Source: Saprolegnia diclina VS20
Taxonomy: Eukaryota > Oomycota > Saprolegniomycetes > Saprolegniales > Saprolegniaceae
Length of the DNA stretch: 64,000 nt
NCBI RefSeq assembly: GCF_000281045.1
Contig: NW_008246095.1
Location: 321,462 to 385,461, forward strand
Direction of reading: 5' to 3'
Shown piece after piece: positions 9,536 through 21,903 of the stretch (position 1 is its first letter; each line of letters opens with the position of its first letter). The notes below the pieces were generated by a model. It saw only the letters and a program-made list of their open reading frames with translations, was not told where the DNA came from and searched no databases. The position numbers were made by a program, and so were the translations under genes.

Positions 9536-12500
9536 ATGTACTTTGTCGACGCCCGCAGCGAGGCCGACGACGTTAACGCCAACGACCGGCGGCGACCGAT
9601 CGCTGCGAAGCGTCAGCGCCGAGAGGCGCCGCGTGGCCTCGTGCCAGGGCAGCTTCGGAGCCTCGAGCCGGCCGCGCGCCGTCTGCCCAAACCGCAAGCG
9701 GTCATTCGACACGAGCCGATCGACTACCTCGCGCTGCGACGAACAAGTTCGAGCACACAAGCGCTCTTGCGCAACCGCGAGCTGGTGCGCGAGATCCTCG
9801 CCCCGGCCTCGCCCGAGAAGAAGCCAATCGTCGCTCCACCCTCGATCCACGACCGCGTTGCCGCCTTGGCCGCCGCATCTTTCCATATGCAAGACGCCGT
9901 GGCACCTGTCGTCTACGCCCCCGACGACGATCCGACGACCGTCTCCTTGCGCGATGCCCAGGTCGCCCGCGCCACAAAGGCCCTCGCGGCTCTGCGTGTC
10001 GAGCGTGCGCAGCTCACTGCGGCGTGCGAGAGCGATACGCAGCAGATTCAAAGCGTCCTCAACGACGTCCGCGCCAACATCTCGAGCATGTACATGTTTA
10101 CACCCACCTTTCGCATTTGGACGCGCACCAAGACACAGTCGGCGCTCGAGCGCTGGGTCACGTACGGCAACGACCATGTTTCGTGTTTGGAGCACGGCCA
10201 GATGAGCTTGTAATCTAGGTACACGGCGTGGCGCCGGGCCGAGGCCGCGCAGCTACAGCAGCTCACGCACTTTGCCGTACCGATCCAACGCGCGTTTCGT
10301 GCGCGGCGGCAGGCACTACAAGGCCGCGTCGACCGCCGCGCGCTCCGCGCTGCCCAGTGGTGGGCCGCCGTAAGAATGCCGTCGTCCTGCGCGGTCGCTC
10401 ATGATGCATGGCGCATTCTGTGTAGGTGACGATCCAGGCGTGGCTGCGACGACACATTGCGCGGACTGAGGTCCAGCGTCGACGCGAATCGCAGGTTGCT
10501 GTCGCGTTGCAGGCGGGGTGGCGCGGCCGCGACGGTCGACGGCGTGTGCGGCACCTTTTGCGCGACAAACTGCGCGCGCTCTTGCGGTAGGCTGCCACGT
10601 CATATGACGTGGCAAACGGAGGCGGTAGGCACTTGTCGCCGCTGGGCACGCTGCATCGCTTGGCCTACATTTATCACGGCAACATGCGCGGTGCCGTCGC
10701 TCGGCTTCTCTCGTTGGCTGAAGACACACGCGTTGATATGGACCCGATGCTGGCGACGACGCCGCTGGCACCAGTAACCATTCGCCGCTTGCACGATGCC
10801 GTGTACGAGCTCCAAGCCCTTGTCGTGAGCCGCCAAGCCGAGATTGCGCAAGCCCAGCGCCACTACGCTCTCCAGCGCGCACTGCGTCTCACGCGCGTGC
10901 GCGCGGACGACGCGGCGCACAAGTCGACGCTGCTGGCCGAGGCCATGGCCCGTCATTTTCGAGCGAACGAGCGCCTCCTCATGTACCTAGACTCCTCGCA
11001 TCTCCGTGGTTGCAACTGCGTGTAGGTACAAGGAGGAGATGGACGCCAAGGAACGTCGGCGCGCCGAGCAGCATGCGGCGGGGACCGCCCTCTACCGCCA
11101 AATTTTGCTCGAGCGCCGCGAAGAAGACGAGAGCTGCCTTGCCATGCACATCCAGGAGATGGAAACGCGCCACTACATTGCAGAAGACGTGCGTGCGCAT
11201 CATCGACACAGCGCACTCATGGGGTATGTAGCGCTGGCGGTCGGCCGACAAACGTCGTCGCCTCGGCGAACTCGACAAGGTGGAGGCGTGGCAGCGCGCG
11301 CAGGACGATGCCGCCGCTGCGCGCACCAAAGTGCTCGCGAACGAACTCGTGGCGCATCAAGCCACGGTGCACGCGGCTGCTACGCACGAACGCATCGAGC
11401 GTGACCAAGCATGGCTTGCCAAATCCAAGGTGCCACCACAGCTCCCTTCGTGCAACGATTGTGTGAGCCGGGGACTAGGACGATGCGGTGATCCAGCAGG
11501 CTCGGATGGCGGCGCGAGAGGCGGCCAGAGCTGCGGAAAAGGCACAGCGCAAAGCGCGCAAGCTGCAAGCAATCCAAGCACAGCAGCAGCGGTGCGGCAA
11601 GAACGTTGTATTTGAGTGCGTCACGTCTGCACGGTCTAGAGCCCGCGAGTTGGCCGCGGCCAGGGCCATCAAGCACCAGGAGCTGGCCGCCGAAGAGGCG
11701 GCGCGAGACCGCATGCTTGCCGAAGACATGTACAACCAAGTTGCTAATGGTCTATAACCACCGATGCAATGTACTCAGGTGCATGCGTCGACTGATCACC
11801 GAGCAGAAAAAACAGCTCGAAGCCCAGCTCTGGGCGGCCCAGCGCGCAGCTGCGCAGCGAGCCAAGCCAGATCCGCTCGCCCTCGACCCCGCGGTCTTGC
11901 CGCTGCGACAGACAATCGAGCGAGAGCGCCGCGCTCGGCTCGCGTACGCTGCATAAACGCTGCATCCGATGGTCATCATGAGCTGTAGAATGGACGCAGA
12001 AGAAGCTGCGATGCGTCGTGTGATGCACGCCGACGCCAAGGCGGCGTATCTAGCGGCCGCGCGGCTTCGCAAGCGACAGCTGGACGCGGACGCGCGCGCC
12101 GAAGCGAAAGAGCTCATGGCCATGGCCGACGAAGAAGCGCTCGAGCAGCGACGGCTCGCTGCCGTGCGCAAGGCCGACGAATATGCAGCGACGCTGCGGG
12201 CGATGCAAGCGGCCGACGAAGGTACCATGCTCGCTTCAACCTCTGCTTTCATGGCGGTGCAGCGTACAACAAGAAGCTCGCGGACCGCCTCTTTGAAGCC
12301 CGGTCGCGCAAGCTCATGCACAACGAGGAGATGCGTCTTCGGCGCCTGCTCCGTGAACTGCGCATCCGAGAAGAGTACCACGAGCGCAAAGAGCGTCGCA
12401 AGATGCAGGCGGAAGAGGCACATATGCGCCAGCACGTCGCCGACGTCGAGAAGCGCCGGCTCAAGCGGCTTGAATGGACGCGGCGGGCCGAGATGTGCGT

Positions 12501-14230
12501 CGAAGACATTCGTAGTCACCAAGTGCGCGACCTCGAAGCGTGGGGGTTGCAAATCGGGCTTGCGTTCTGGCGACCACTCGAAGAAAAGACGCTGCAGGCC
12601 TACGTCATCGCGTACCCGACGCTCCTGCGCTGGAACATTCAGTTTATCCACTTGGTGACGGGTGTTCGCGGGGACCCCCCGTGGAAAAAAGTGACGTGGA
12701 CGCCGTGTACGCTGCAGCTTGAAAACACTTATAGTCTGTCTGACAAAACGCCTTGTAGTGGTCGCGCCGGAAGCGGTGCATGCTTCTTTAACCCACGCGC
12801 AAGAGCGTTGGCAGCGTCTTCGGTAGCACCCCTCTCTTCTTATCCGTCGGCGACGGAGCTGTAATGCGATTAGACAATCGTACCTGCCACGAATCGAGGC
12901 CGCACGCCTCGCCACGCAAGGCTACGTGTGCCTCAGTGCCGGCGACCTTGACAAAGGTGCTTTTGCATCATCGTCACGAGCACGACAACCGCAGCGAACG
13001 ATACATATGTAGCGCAAAGTAAACTCCGGGCAGCGTACGAGGCTGGCTACAAGGGCGCGCAGGTAGTGCGTGCGATCGCCAAGTGCTACGTGCAGCTCTA
13101 CGAGCGCCATTGCCGCGACCATGACATCCGCATGGGCCGCGTGTGGTACACGCAGGCCAGCAAGCACGTTGAGCTTTCCATGTCGCCTTCGTTTCTCGTC
13201 GAATATGCTCAAGTAAAGACTCTAGCAGAAAATGAATATGCCACAGGACATTTAGGCTCTCTATCTCGCTGGGGCCCTTCAACATGCCGCCGAGGTCCTC
13301 GCGACGGTACAGTCCTCTGCCTCTACCATCAAGTGCAATATGGGGTGAGTGCAGGTCATTTCCGGCTTTCCGACCTTCGAGCAGCTCCCCCGTGTCATCT
13401 TTCGTGCGGCAATGCTCTTGTGGTCGCTCGAGCTCTACGACCAGAGCAAGGACTACCTCGTGTACCTCCTCGAGGCGCCGCCGCCGCCGTGGACCGACGC
13501 CGAGCTCCTCTTTCTCATTGGCCGCCTCTACACGCTCGAGAACGACCCGCGCCAAGCGGCGTTGGCGTTTGACGATGCGTACCGCCGCTGGAAAGTGCAG
13601 TGGGCCTTCTCCGGTCGCCAGCTGCAGTTTGGATCGACCAAAGTGTGGCTCACGCACGCTACTGTGTGGCGCGACCTCGCTTCGAAAGCGCTTCGCCACC
13701 GCGAATATGTGCTCGCAAAAGACTTGTTTCAGCAAACCATCAAGCGCCGTGTGCGCGAAGCGCAACAGGGCGACGAAGACGCGAGTACGACCAGTGACGT
13801 CGATGCGTGGTCGCTCGATTGGTTCCACCTCGCGCAGAGCCACACGGGGCTCTGCGACAAGGCCAGTGCCGCGACCGCCGTCAAGCACTGGCTCACGCAA
13901 CACCCGTACATGGACCAGCTCCTGACCAAGTGCCAAGCGTGGTCGGCCTCCCATTGGGCGCACATTGGACTCGCGCTGCGCGACGACTACCGCCACGTGC
14001 ACGCCGTCACAGACGTGACGCGATCTGAGAACGTCATCACCAAAGTGCCGCTGCACGAGAAGCGGCTCAAGCAATTGTGGCAGCGACACAAAAAGGTCCA
14101 GCAGCCCAAGAAGGCCAAGCGGACGACCGCCGAGTTGCGCGAGTGGCGCGCGGTGACCGACCCCAACACCCACCGCACGTTTTACGTGCACGCGACGACG
14201 TTGGCGATCTCATGGGACAAGCCAATCTAG
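9536..14230 (+). CDS. IQ-motif / coiled-coil / TPR-like / WW protein
   Basis: Intron-rich gene with about fourteen short exons, joined here as one. In order: an N-terminal region; two or more IQ-like calmodulin-binding segments near 10260-10560 (PIQRAFRARRQ, VTIQAWLRRH, VALQAGWRGR); a very long Ala/Arg/Glu-rich coiled coil (about 10.7-12.6 kb); a TPR-like helical part (about 12.9-14.0 kb; e.g. EAARLATQGYVCLSAGDLDKA and LYDQSKDYLVYLLE); and a C-terminal WW domain at about 14148-14222 with both Trp residues and the closing WDKP. I do not recognise an orthologue by name. A cytoskeletal or flagellar scaffold bound by calmodulin is a reasonable guess. ATG 9536 is the first that keeps the coding frame. 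Exons between 12.66 and 13.35 kb were resolved by eye and are the least secure. Confidence 0.7.
10593..10614. repeat. 22-bp perfect palindrome inside a 42-nt intron
   Basis: TGCCACGTCAT is followed immediately by its exact reverse complement. The palindrome fills just over half of the intron at 10587-10628 (GTAGGC..GGTAG). It contains two ACGT cores of the bZIP-binding type (TGACGTGG). It could form a hairpin in the transcript or bind a dimeric factor in DNA. Confidence 0.85.
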
Positions 14231-14246
14231 TTCTTATTGCTGCTGC

Positions 14247-15495
14247 TTAGTCAAAGACCTTGGTCGCATGCGACTTGACCGTCGCAAGGACGTGGGCTTG
14301 GAGCTTGGCCACGATCGGACACGGCGGAAAGGTGATGTCGCCGGCGTCGTAGATGAGATGCTGGATCGGCAGCACAAAGCGCGACGTGCTTGTCAAGAAG
14401 GCACCCGACCAGCGCGGCGCGTCATCCATGTGTGGCGGTGTCAAGCGCACGGGAATCGAGAGCGCGTCACAGGCCTCGAGCACGAGGTCGCGCATCGTGC
14501 CCTTGAGAATTCCGTCGTCGGCTGTCACAAGCGTCTCGTCCTAGTTACACAATGGGATGGTCTCGGTCATGGACGAGTTGGCAGTACTTGGACAACAAAA
14601 AAGTTCGATTGCGACGCTTCGTACAAGAGACGCGTGGACGGCTCCATGAGCACGAGCTCTTCCGTGTCGGGGCGCATGGCATCGTAGAGCGCTTGGCGAT
14701 CTTTGGCCCACTGCAGATCCTTGACCTACTTGCATCGACAGGAGACTTGCAGGCGCCGCAAGAGGGCGTACCAGGGGGTTCTTACGCGGCGTCCCCGCGA
14801 CCTCGACCTGGATGTACTTGCCGTCCTTGGAGCCCATGAGCCCAATGTGGCACAACACATCGCCTTTGCCCTACGTGTACATACATAAGTATTGTTGTGT
14901 GGGTATGCATCGAGATGCATACCGGTTCCTGGATGACTTGGGACATCGAGGTTGCATCGGGGCTTGGCTGCATGACCAGCGTCAGCTTGTACTCTTGGTG
15001 CGGCGGGAACGCATTGTCGCGCTGCAAGTCTTGCATGGCGGCACGCAGCGTTGAGAGCACGCGCGGCTTGATCACTACAGCGCAGAATATGAGCTGGCAG
15101 CGCTTGGGCAGGATCGCATATACGCTTGACGAGCTCGTCGTCAGATGCGTCCTTGACAATGCCGGGCGTAGGCTGCACTACAAATACAAGAACGATGACA
15201 AGGCGTAGCCATAGGCGAACGGACCGAGGCGCTTCAGATGGCTCTCGAGAGCAAACACAAACTTGGACTGGACGGTGCGGGCGCCGCTGTACACGCCTAG
15301 CCGTAGCCAGTGAGGTGTCGCCCAGAACGGCCATGCTTGCATACCCTTGGGGCAGGCGAGAATGAAGGCCGAGCCGTCCTTCTCGCATGGGATCGCGACG
15401 CCGTTCTTGGCGGCGGCCATCACTCGGCGCATCCTGTTCGATCCTTCGGGGTACTTCCCAAACTGCGACCATGTTTCAAACCGCTCGTGTTGCAT
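14247..15495 (-). CDS. Class IV (BCAT/DAAT-fold) aminotransferase-like enzyme
   Basis: About five exons, starting ATG 15495. The C-terminal half carries the fold-type IV PLP signature: a Glu followed by SNFFVV (EASQSNFFVV), then the TADDGILKGTMRDLVLEAC segment, and WSGAFLTSTSR that helps bind PLP phosphate. A Lys in the VKDLQW segment (near 14720) sits where the catalytic Lys of BCAT-type enzymes is expected. The N-terminal part includes GVYSGARTVQSKFVFALESH. It most resembles the plant and protist D-amino-acid-aminotransferase-like group rather than canonical BCAT; the substrate cannot be read from sequence. It converges with the WW gene (16 nt between stops) and diverges from the TMEM19 gene. 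Confidence 0.8.
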
Positions 15496-15605
15496 TCCGT
15501 TTTAAACATGTGTTTAGAACAGTTGAATAAAACGTCCTTATCCGGTATCTGTACGGATACCAGGACTTCTTCACAATCCGAATCGGCAGCAGAAGCAGGA
15601 GCAGC

Positions 15606-16490
15606 ATGCCAGACGCGACGGCCTACTCCACCCTTGGCCTGCGCGTGGTCGTCGGCGTTCTCGTCGGCTTTGCCGCAGCCCGGCGCGGTCTCAAGAAGAA
15701 GTCGCTCGATCGCTCCGGCGCCATCGCTGCCTTCCTCGTCGGCGCCATCTCCATGGCCTGCGGCTACCGCTTTGGCATCCTCCTCCTTGGTTTCTACTTT
15801 TCGGGCTCCAAGCTCACGACGTTCCAAGAGGCACAGAAGGCCACCTTGGACGCCTCTGTCAAGGAAGGGGGACAGCGCAGCGCGCGCCAAGTCCTTGCCT
15901 GCAGCCTCCTCGCGTGCATCGTCTGCATCGTCTACGCCATCCTCTACCTCGACGACGCCCCGCTGAATGCGTCGGCACGACCGACTGCTACGTTCCTCTG
16001 GGGCTGCTACATTGGGCACTATGCGTGCTGCGCCGCAGATACGTGGGCGTCGGAGCTTGGTGTGCTTGCACCAGGCGCGCCAATCCTCATCACCAACTGG
16101 TGCAAGCGTGTGCCTCCGGGCACGAACGGCGGCGTCTCGTTCGTAGGCACTCTCGCGTCAGCGGCCGGTGGCGCGTTTATCGGGCTCCTCTTCTACGTCT
16201 ACGGCGCTATCTTCTTGGCATCGTCCAGCGTGCCCCAATGGCCGGCGATTCCGTTTGGTCTTTGCATGGGCGTGCTCGGATCTGTCTTGGACTCGGTGCT
16301 TGGCGCGACGGTCCAGATCACGTGGTACGACGAGTCGGCGCAAAAGATCGTGTCAGCACCAGCAACGCACGAGCCTTTCGCCTATCGGCACGTGTGCGGC
16401 TACGATGTCCTCTCGAACGAGCAGGTGAACCTCGTCTCGGTCGCACTTACGACGCTTGGCAGTGGGTATCTTGCCCAGTACTTCTTTTAA
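15606..16490 (+). CDS. TMEM19: TMEM19 / DUF92 family integral membrane protein
   Basis: Single-exon protein of 294 residues. It shows family hallmarks: KKKSLDRSGAIAAFLVGAI at the start, GFYFSGSKLTTF in the second membrane segment, then CCAADTWASELGVL, PPGTNGGVSFVGTLAS, and GSVLDSVLGATVQ. The C-terminal part has HVCGYDVLSNEQVNLVS. Six or more hydrophobic segments predict a multi-pass membrane protein. DUF92 proteins are distantly related to lipid-pathway membrane enzymes in archaea; the eukaryotic members (plant PGR, human TMEM19) have no settled biochemical activity. The start is the first in-frame ATG and the 110-nt gap to the divergent aminotransferase must contain both promoters. Confidence 0.93.
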   Translation: MPDATAYSTLGLRVVVGVLVGFAAARRGLKKKSLDRSGAIAAFLVGAISMACGYRFGILLLGFYFSGSKLTTFQEAQKATLDASVKEGGQRSARQVLACSLLACIVCIVYAILYLDDAPLNASARPTATFLWGCYIGHYACCAADTWASELGVLAPGAPILITNWCKRVPPGTNGGVSFVGTLASAAGGAFIGLLFYVYGAIFLASSSVPQWPAIPFGLCMGVLGSVLDSVLGATVQITWYDESAQKIVSAPATHEPFAYRHVCGYDVLSNEQVNLVSVALTTLGSGYLAQYFF

Positions 16491-17403
16491 GGTCATAATA
16501 AAGAACCGACTGCTGCAGAGCTGGATGTAGTAGCTCGTTCAAGTCCACCTCGTTGTCGAATCGATCACGCGTGGAGGGCTCATGCCAACGACACCAACAT
16601 AACCGTGTATATGCGTGCTTGCGTGTGCAGCAGGAACGTTCGTGACCGTCGTCAGCACTGATCGTCCGTTGCCACAGCCGCTCGCATGAGCCCATTTCCC
16701 AGCCAGCACCTGCGCCATTGTACGCTTTGCAGCAAACTTGTTCATGCGCATTTTCGATGCCAAGATATCCCGGGTATACAAGAGCTTTGAACTGTTAGCT
16801 TCACATGGCGAGAGCGCTCGTGAGTCCACGCTGATGGGCAGCATCCGACTCCCAACTTCAACATCAACCGTGCTCACCGCTCCACCGGGCGGGATCTCAC
16901 GCGCAAAAAACGCAGCAAGAGACCGCCAAAGTACACGTTGAGCAGGTGGTATTTGCATCAAAAGTCAAATAATCAGTGATCTAACTAGCATTGAACCAAC
17001 GACGCTTCTGCAAAGCCACCACAAGGACACTAGGATGACGACACTGCTTGAGAAAGTAGCAAGTACAGTGGTAGCCGTATGTCTATTAAGCACGACTTGT
17101 CTACGTATACATCGTCTGAAGGACAACTACATGTCCTTACTTCCTCCGCCTGCCTCCGCCGCCTCGTGTGCGGTTGGCTTCAAGCGCCATTTCCCTCCAC
17201 TTTTTTAATGCTTTGCACCCAATATATTATTGCAACAATCAAATCGCCATACAAATATGGAGTTCAACGCACGACATAATAAAGAACGACCACCCGCGCT
17301 AAAGATATAAGTTCAACATGAACGCGCCAATCAGCGGCCAGCGAAGGTGGCCAGCCCGTTTCGTCATCATTGGATCTTGGCCGTCGGCAGCAAGCGGAGT
17401 GGC
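16491..17403. other. Intergenic region upstream of the patatin lipase
   Basis: No supported gene. The stretch 17190-17330 is A/T-rich (for example CAATATATTATTGCAACAATC) and is the likely promoter side of the lipase. The segment at 16980-17035 has a weak tRNA-3'-half look on the minus strand but does not fold convincingly. Confidence 0.5.
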
Positions 17404-19899
17404 ATGGCGCGGCCCCATGAGCAGACGCTCTTGAAGCGGTCCGCCGTCTACTACATGCGCTTCTGGCTCTACATCACGGGCCTCCAGGTAGACCTGCATG
17501 CGCATGAAGCCGCTGCTTAACGAGGTACAATCGCGTAGTCGCAAGCCACCCTATGGCGCAACTTGGTTCTCGACTGGCGCTTCCGCGGCTCGACCAAGGA
17601 AGGCCTGTACGTGCTTACGCGCAACCTATTGCATCTGCTGTGGCGCTCGGTGCGCCTTCTCATGGTCCCGGATGTCTTCTTCCGGTACTTTGTCGCGACC
17701 TTTTCGCTGCAAATGCTCTTTGAGCTCTGGCAGCTCGTCAAGCAGCAGCTCGTCAAGCTCTGGCTGCAAACGTCCGCCAAAGGCCGCCGGAGCCTCAAGC
17801 TGCGCACGGCGCTCGCAAAGGCCAAGACGCTCTCGGAGCGGCAGACCATTGGGTCGGAGCTCGACGTCATCGAGGGCCATGACAAGTGGCGCAAGGACCC
17901 GTCCGCCGGGCTCTTCCACTACGAACGCGTCCAGAAGAAGATCGCCATGTACCGCCGCCTCATCGCCGAGAAGGATGTGCTTGGCATTATGTTTTCGCTG
18001 CGCGCAGGGCTCTTGCGCAAGCACTGGGGCCTCGGGAACCCCGCGCTGTACGACGTGAGCTACAGTACGTCCTACATGTTTGAATTTGACGATCTCACGC
18101 CGCCGTGTCTAGTTGGCACCAAGCACCTCGTGGACGAGTACTTGGACACGATCCTCGAGTCGATGGATCTCGTCTTGCGGGCCAAGGGCACCGAGTCGAC
18201 GATCGGGTCTGCCGACGACGTGAGCAAGCAAGAGCTCAGCATCGACAACAAGCTCGCGTTCTTCAGCGAGACTCGCCATGCGTATGGGCGGTCGGCGCTC
18301 ATGCTCAGTGGCGGCGGCGGCCTTGGCTTGTACCACTCGGGCATCATCAAGACGCTCGTGGACGAAGACATTCTGCCGACCGTCATCTCGGGCGCGTCCG
18401 CCGGCTCGATTGTCGCGGGCTGCGTCGGCGTGCGCACGGACGACGAGCTCCAAGATGTATAATGTGTGTCGTGAGGCCAAGGACTTATGGATATGTGTAG
18501 CTCTTTACGACCGAAGCCCTCAACCTCCGCTTCTTTGGCACCAACGTCACGGCCAAGGACGTTGCGCAGTACACGCCGTCGTGGCTCGCAGCGCTGGAAG
18601 ACGTGCTGCCCACGCAGGCCTTCCGCAATGTGCAGGAAGGGTACGTCGTCGCGGCGCGCTTCCTCGACAAGGGCTACATCCTCGACAATGCCATTTTGAA
18701 GGAGTGTCTCCAAACCAACATGGGGGACTTTACGTTCCGTGAGGCGTACGACCGAACCGGCCGCATCATCAACATCACGGTCACGCCGTCCCAGTCCACG
18801 TACGAAACCCATATCTTAGCGTGTGGAAATCGTCTAATGGTGTCGCGGTGTAGGGACTACCCGCAGCTGCTCAACTACCTCACGGCGCCCAACGTACTCG
18901 TGTGGTCGGCGTCCCTTGCGTCCTGTGCGATTCCGCTCATCTTTGCTCCCGTGGAGCTGCTCGGCAAAGACCAAGTACGCTTCCTAGTACTGGTCGACTG
19001 CCTATCTCACTATCTTTTGACGTAGCATGGCAATATCGTGCCCGTGTACCGAGAAGGCCTCAAGTGGAGCGATGGCAGGTATATATATTCTCTCGTATCT
19101 GGATGGACGTAATGGTTGGGATAGTGTCGAGTGCGATTTGCCCATGGAGCGGTTGAGTGAGCTCTTCAACGTCAACCACTTTATCGTGAGCCAAGTCAAC
19201 ATCCACTACAAGTTCATTTCCGGCTATGCGTCGCTCGGTGGCGGCGACATTCTCGGCTTTCTCAAGAAGCAGATGAAGGCGTACATCAAGAACATTGCCG
19301 AGTTTGGGCTCAACACGTCGGTGCTCAAATTTTTCGGCATCGGTCTCGTGCCCTTATTGACGCAGGTACGATGTTTGCATTTCCGAGGCTAGATTATCGC
19401 ATCGGCTTTTGGTTAGACATACGAAGGCGACGTGACGATCCCGCTCGCGTCGCAAGTGTCGTTCCACGAGATGTGCAAGCGCGTGCTCGTGAACCCGTCT
19501 CGGCGCGAGTTTGACTCGCTCGTGCTCTCGGGCGAGCGCGCGACGTGGCCCCATCTCTCGCGCATCCAGACCATGTGCCGCATCGAGTATGCGTTGGAGC
19601 GCGCCGTGCGCTACTTGCGCGGCGAACAAGCGATCGAAGACGAGAAGCGCACGGGCGTGAGCAGCCTCGGCCGCGTCCCGTCCTTTTACACGTCGTCGAG
19701 CTCGATGAACCTCACGGGGCTCCTGCCGCGCAAGCCGAGTGGCGGCCAGCTCAAGGACCCCAGCCCCAACGGTACCAAGTCGGTGATTCGCCGCAACAAG
19801 TCGGTCAACGTTGCAGGCGCCGTCATGACGATGGAATCGAGCTTTAGCTCGTTTGGGCGCGCATCCAACAGCAGCCTCGCCGACGCCAGCACGTCCTAG
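17404..19899 (+). CDS. Patatin-like triacylglycerol lipase (SDP1/Tgl3-5 type)
   Basis: Seven exons joined by short introns. The first exon (MARPHEQTLLKRSAVYYM..) leads into a hydrophobic N-terminal segment and a DUF3336-like region (WRFRGSTKEGLYVLTRNLLH, NPALYDVSYSTSYMFEF region). The patatin core has the oxyanion Gly-rich loop SGGGGLGLYHSG (18307 on), the nucleophile box GASAG (Ser codon 18397-18399) and the catalytic Asp in a DG split by an intron at 19076. The block LLNYLTAPNVLVWSASLASCAIP is typical of fungal and plant storage-lipid lipases. The protein is expected to hydrolyse triacylglycerol on lipid droplets, relevant to zoospores that live on stored lipid. The tail is Ser/Thr-rich. 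Confidence 0.92.
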
Positions 19900-20838
19900 A
19901 TCCCCTGGTGCGGTACTACGTCATAGTACATAGAGGAAGACACCTTTTTCCATCCGGAATGCTACGTGGCCCGCAACATCCTTGATGCGTTCGTCTTGGT
20001 CAAGCAGAAGAGGCATGCATGATTGTACAACACATCAAGGTGAGGGTGAGAAGTTGAGCCGAAATGACTCGACGCACCGTACACCCACCGAACGACGCAG
20101 CGGCCAAAGCGGCGCGGCTGGCGAAGGACCGACGCGCCAAGGAAACCGATGTGGGATCTATGCTTGACTTGGACGATACAAGTCAGAGCTCTCGTCTGTC
20201 GCCCTGACGCAAGTGCGTGGGGAGAAGAGCGAGCTTCGTGTTGGGAGGCTGCCCAAGAAGGGACTGGTGGGCGGGTTAAAAGGAGTAGCTAAGGTGAGCG
20301 TGCTGCTTGGAGGCGACTTCTTTGGAAACGAGCTTGAACCGACGCTGACAGTTGCCGCCTTGCTAAAACGGTGGTTCGGGCAACTGCTGGAGATGGAGAT
20401 GGAGATGGCCTTGCTTGGCCAATAACACTGCTTCACGCGTGCCGCATGAGACTAGGCCTACAAGCACCAGCGACCTTGCCGTTGGATCTGCACGTCCATG
20501 GACTATATATGCATGGCATGCAGGTCCAACACTGCTCGGCTCTAGTACGAACCCTACATGCGTGCGATCACGCTCCGAGAGGACTCGACGAGGTCTCGCA
20601 TGTACGAGTCGTACTGGTGCCTATGAGTGCTGGAGAGGACCTTTACGCCATCCATAGTCCATGGACGGCAGTTCTTGACGGCCAGTTTATATCGATAATA
20701 CCAAATCTATCTATCCAACGTTCTATCCAACTATGTATCTACCTATCTAGGTATCGATCGATCCTTGCAGAACGGTTGAACCTGAAATAGGAACATCGTA
20801 GTGAGCGGAGGTGCGAAACCGCAAGATACAAATCTACC
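19900..20838. other. Intergenic region before the LRR gene
   Basis: No supported gene. Open frames here lack homology and codon bias. A CTAT-rich simple tract sits near its right end. Confidence 0.5.
20697..20757. repeat. Degenerate CTAT/TCTA-rich tract
   Basis: Several short CTATC, CTATCC and TCTACC units repeat imperfectly, ending in a GATCGATC palindromic bit. It reads as a decayed tetranucleotide microsatellite just upstream of the LRR gene. Confidence 0.4.
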
Positions 20839-21901
20839 ATGAGCGACGACGAAGGGGCACCGCGCCTCCAGGCGTTCTGCAGCCGCTTTGGCATCGAGGT
20901 CGAAGACGACGACGACGACGTCGAGGAGCTCGACCTCTCGGAGAAAGAGCTCTCGGAGCTGCCGCCCGACCTCTTTGAGATTGAAGCGTTCTGCGACGCG
21001 CTCAAGACGCTGTGCCTCGAGCGCAACCAGCTGCGCACGCTGCCGGACGCGCTCGGCAACCTCCGCGCCGTCACGGAGCTCTACCTCCGCGAGAACCAAC
21101 TGACGTCGCTGCCGTCCTCGATCGGCGACCTCAAAGAACTCGACTCGCTGTATCTCGAAGACAACCAGCTCACGGTGGAGGGCATTCCGGACGCCATGCG
21201 CACGCTCTCGCAGCTCAAGGGCCTCTGCTTGCACCGCAATCGCCTGACGGTGCGCACGCTCCTCGCATGATGGGGGTGTCACGAGCCCAAATTGTAGGCG
21301 GTGCCGCTCTCGCTGCTCGCACTCACGTCCTTGGAAGAGCTCTACCTGGACAACAACCAGATTGAGAGCCTCCCGGACGAGATCGGCCAGCTCGTGCATC
21401 TCCGCGAGCTCGATATGCCGGGCAATCGACTTACGAGCCTGCCGAAATCGTTTGTCCAGCTCACAAAGCTCGAGATTTTGCACATGGAAGGTCGTCTCTG
21501 TCCATATAGCAAGGTGGGTAACGAGGACGTCGGCTGTAGGCAACTGCCTCGAGACGCTGCCGAAAGGACTCGGCGGTCTCGTCTCGCTGCGCAAGATCTA
21601 CTTGCAGGACAATGCGATCACGAAGCTCCACGCGTCCCTCGGCCGCTGCACCAAGATGGAGGTCATCAACATAGAAAACAACAAACTCACCAAAGTCGCC
21701 AAGCGCATTGGCGACCTGCCCAAGCTCAAGCACCTCTTGCTCGCGAGCAACAACATTGAGACGCTGCCGTTCAACCCTTACGAGAAGGCGCCCGGCCTCC
21801 GACGACTCACGCTCAGCGGCAACAAGCTCTCGCCCGACATCCTCAAGCTCGAACACCACGTGCCGTCGGACGCGGCGATTGCAGAAGGCGACGACGAGTG
21901 A
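20839..21901 (+). CDS. Leucine-rich-repeat protein
   Basis: Three exons (introns about 21250-21296 and 21489-21539, both ending TGTAG). The N-terminus is acidic (a run of Asp near residue 25), then about a dozen LRRs of 23 residues of the LxxLPxxIGxLxxLxxLxLxxN type run to the C-terminus (for example LRTLPDALGNL, LTSLPSSIGDL, IESLPDEIGQL, LTKVAKRIGDLPKL). There is no signal peptide, membrane segment, kinase or NB-ARC domain, so it looks like an intracellular Ras-suppressor/SHOC2-style scaffold. The exact partner is unknown. The stop is only two bases before the assembly gap, but the frame ends cleanly in an acidic tail. Confidence 0.88.
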
Positions 21902-21903
21902 CA

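Noticed and set aside
16980-17040. tRNA-3'-half-like sequence on the minus strand
   Set aside because: The T stem would rest mainly on G-U pairs and no matching D arm or anticodon arm was found.
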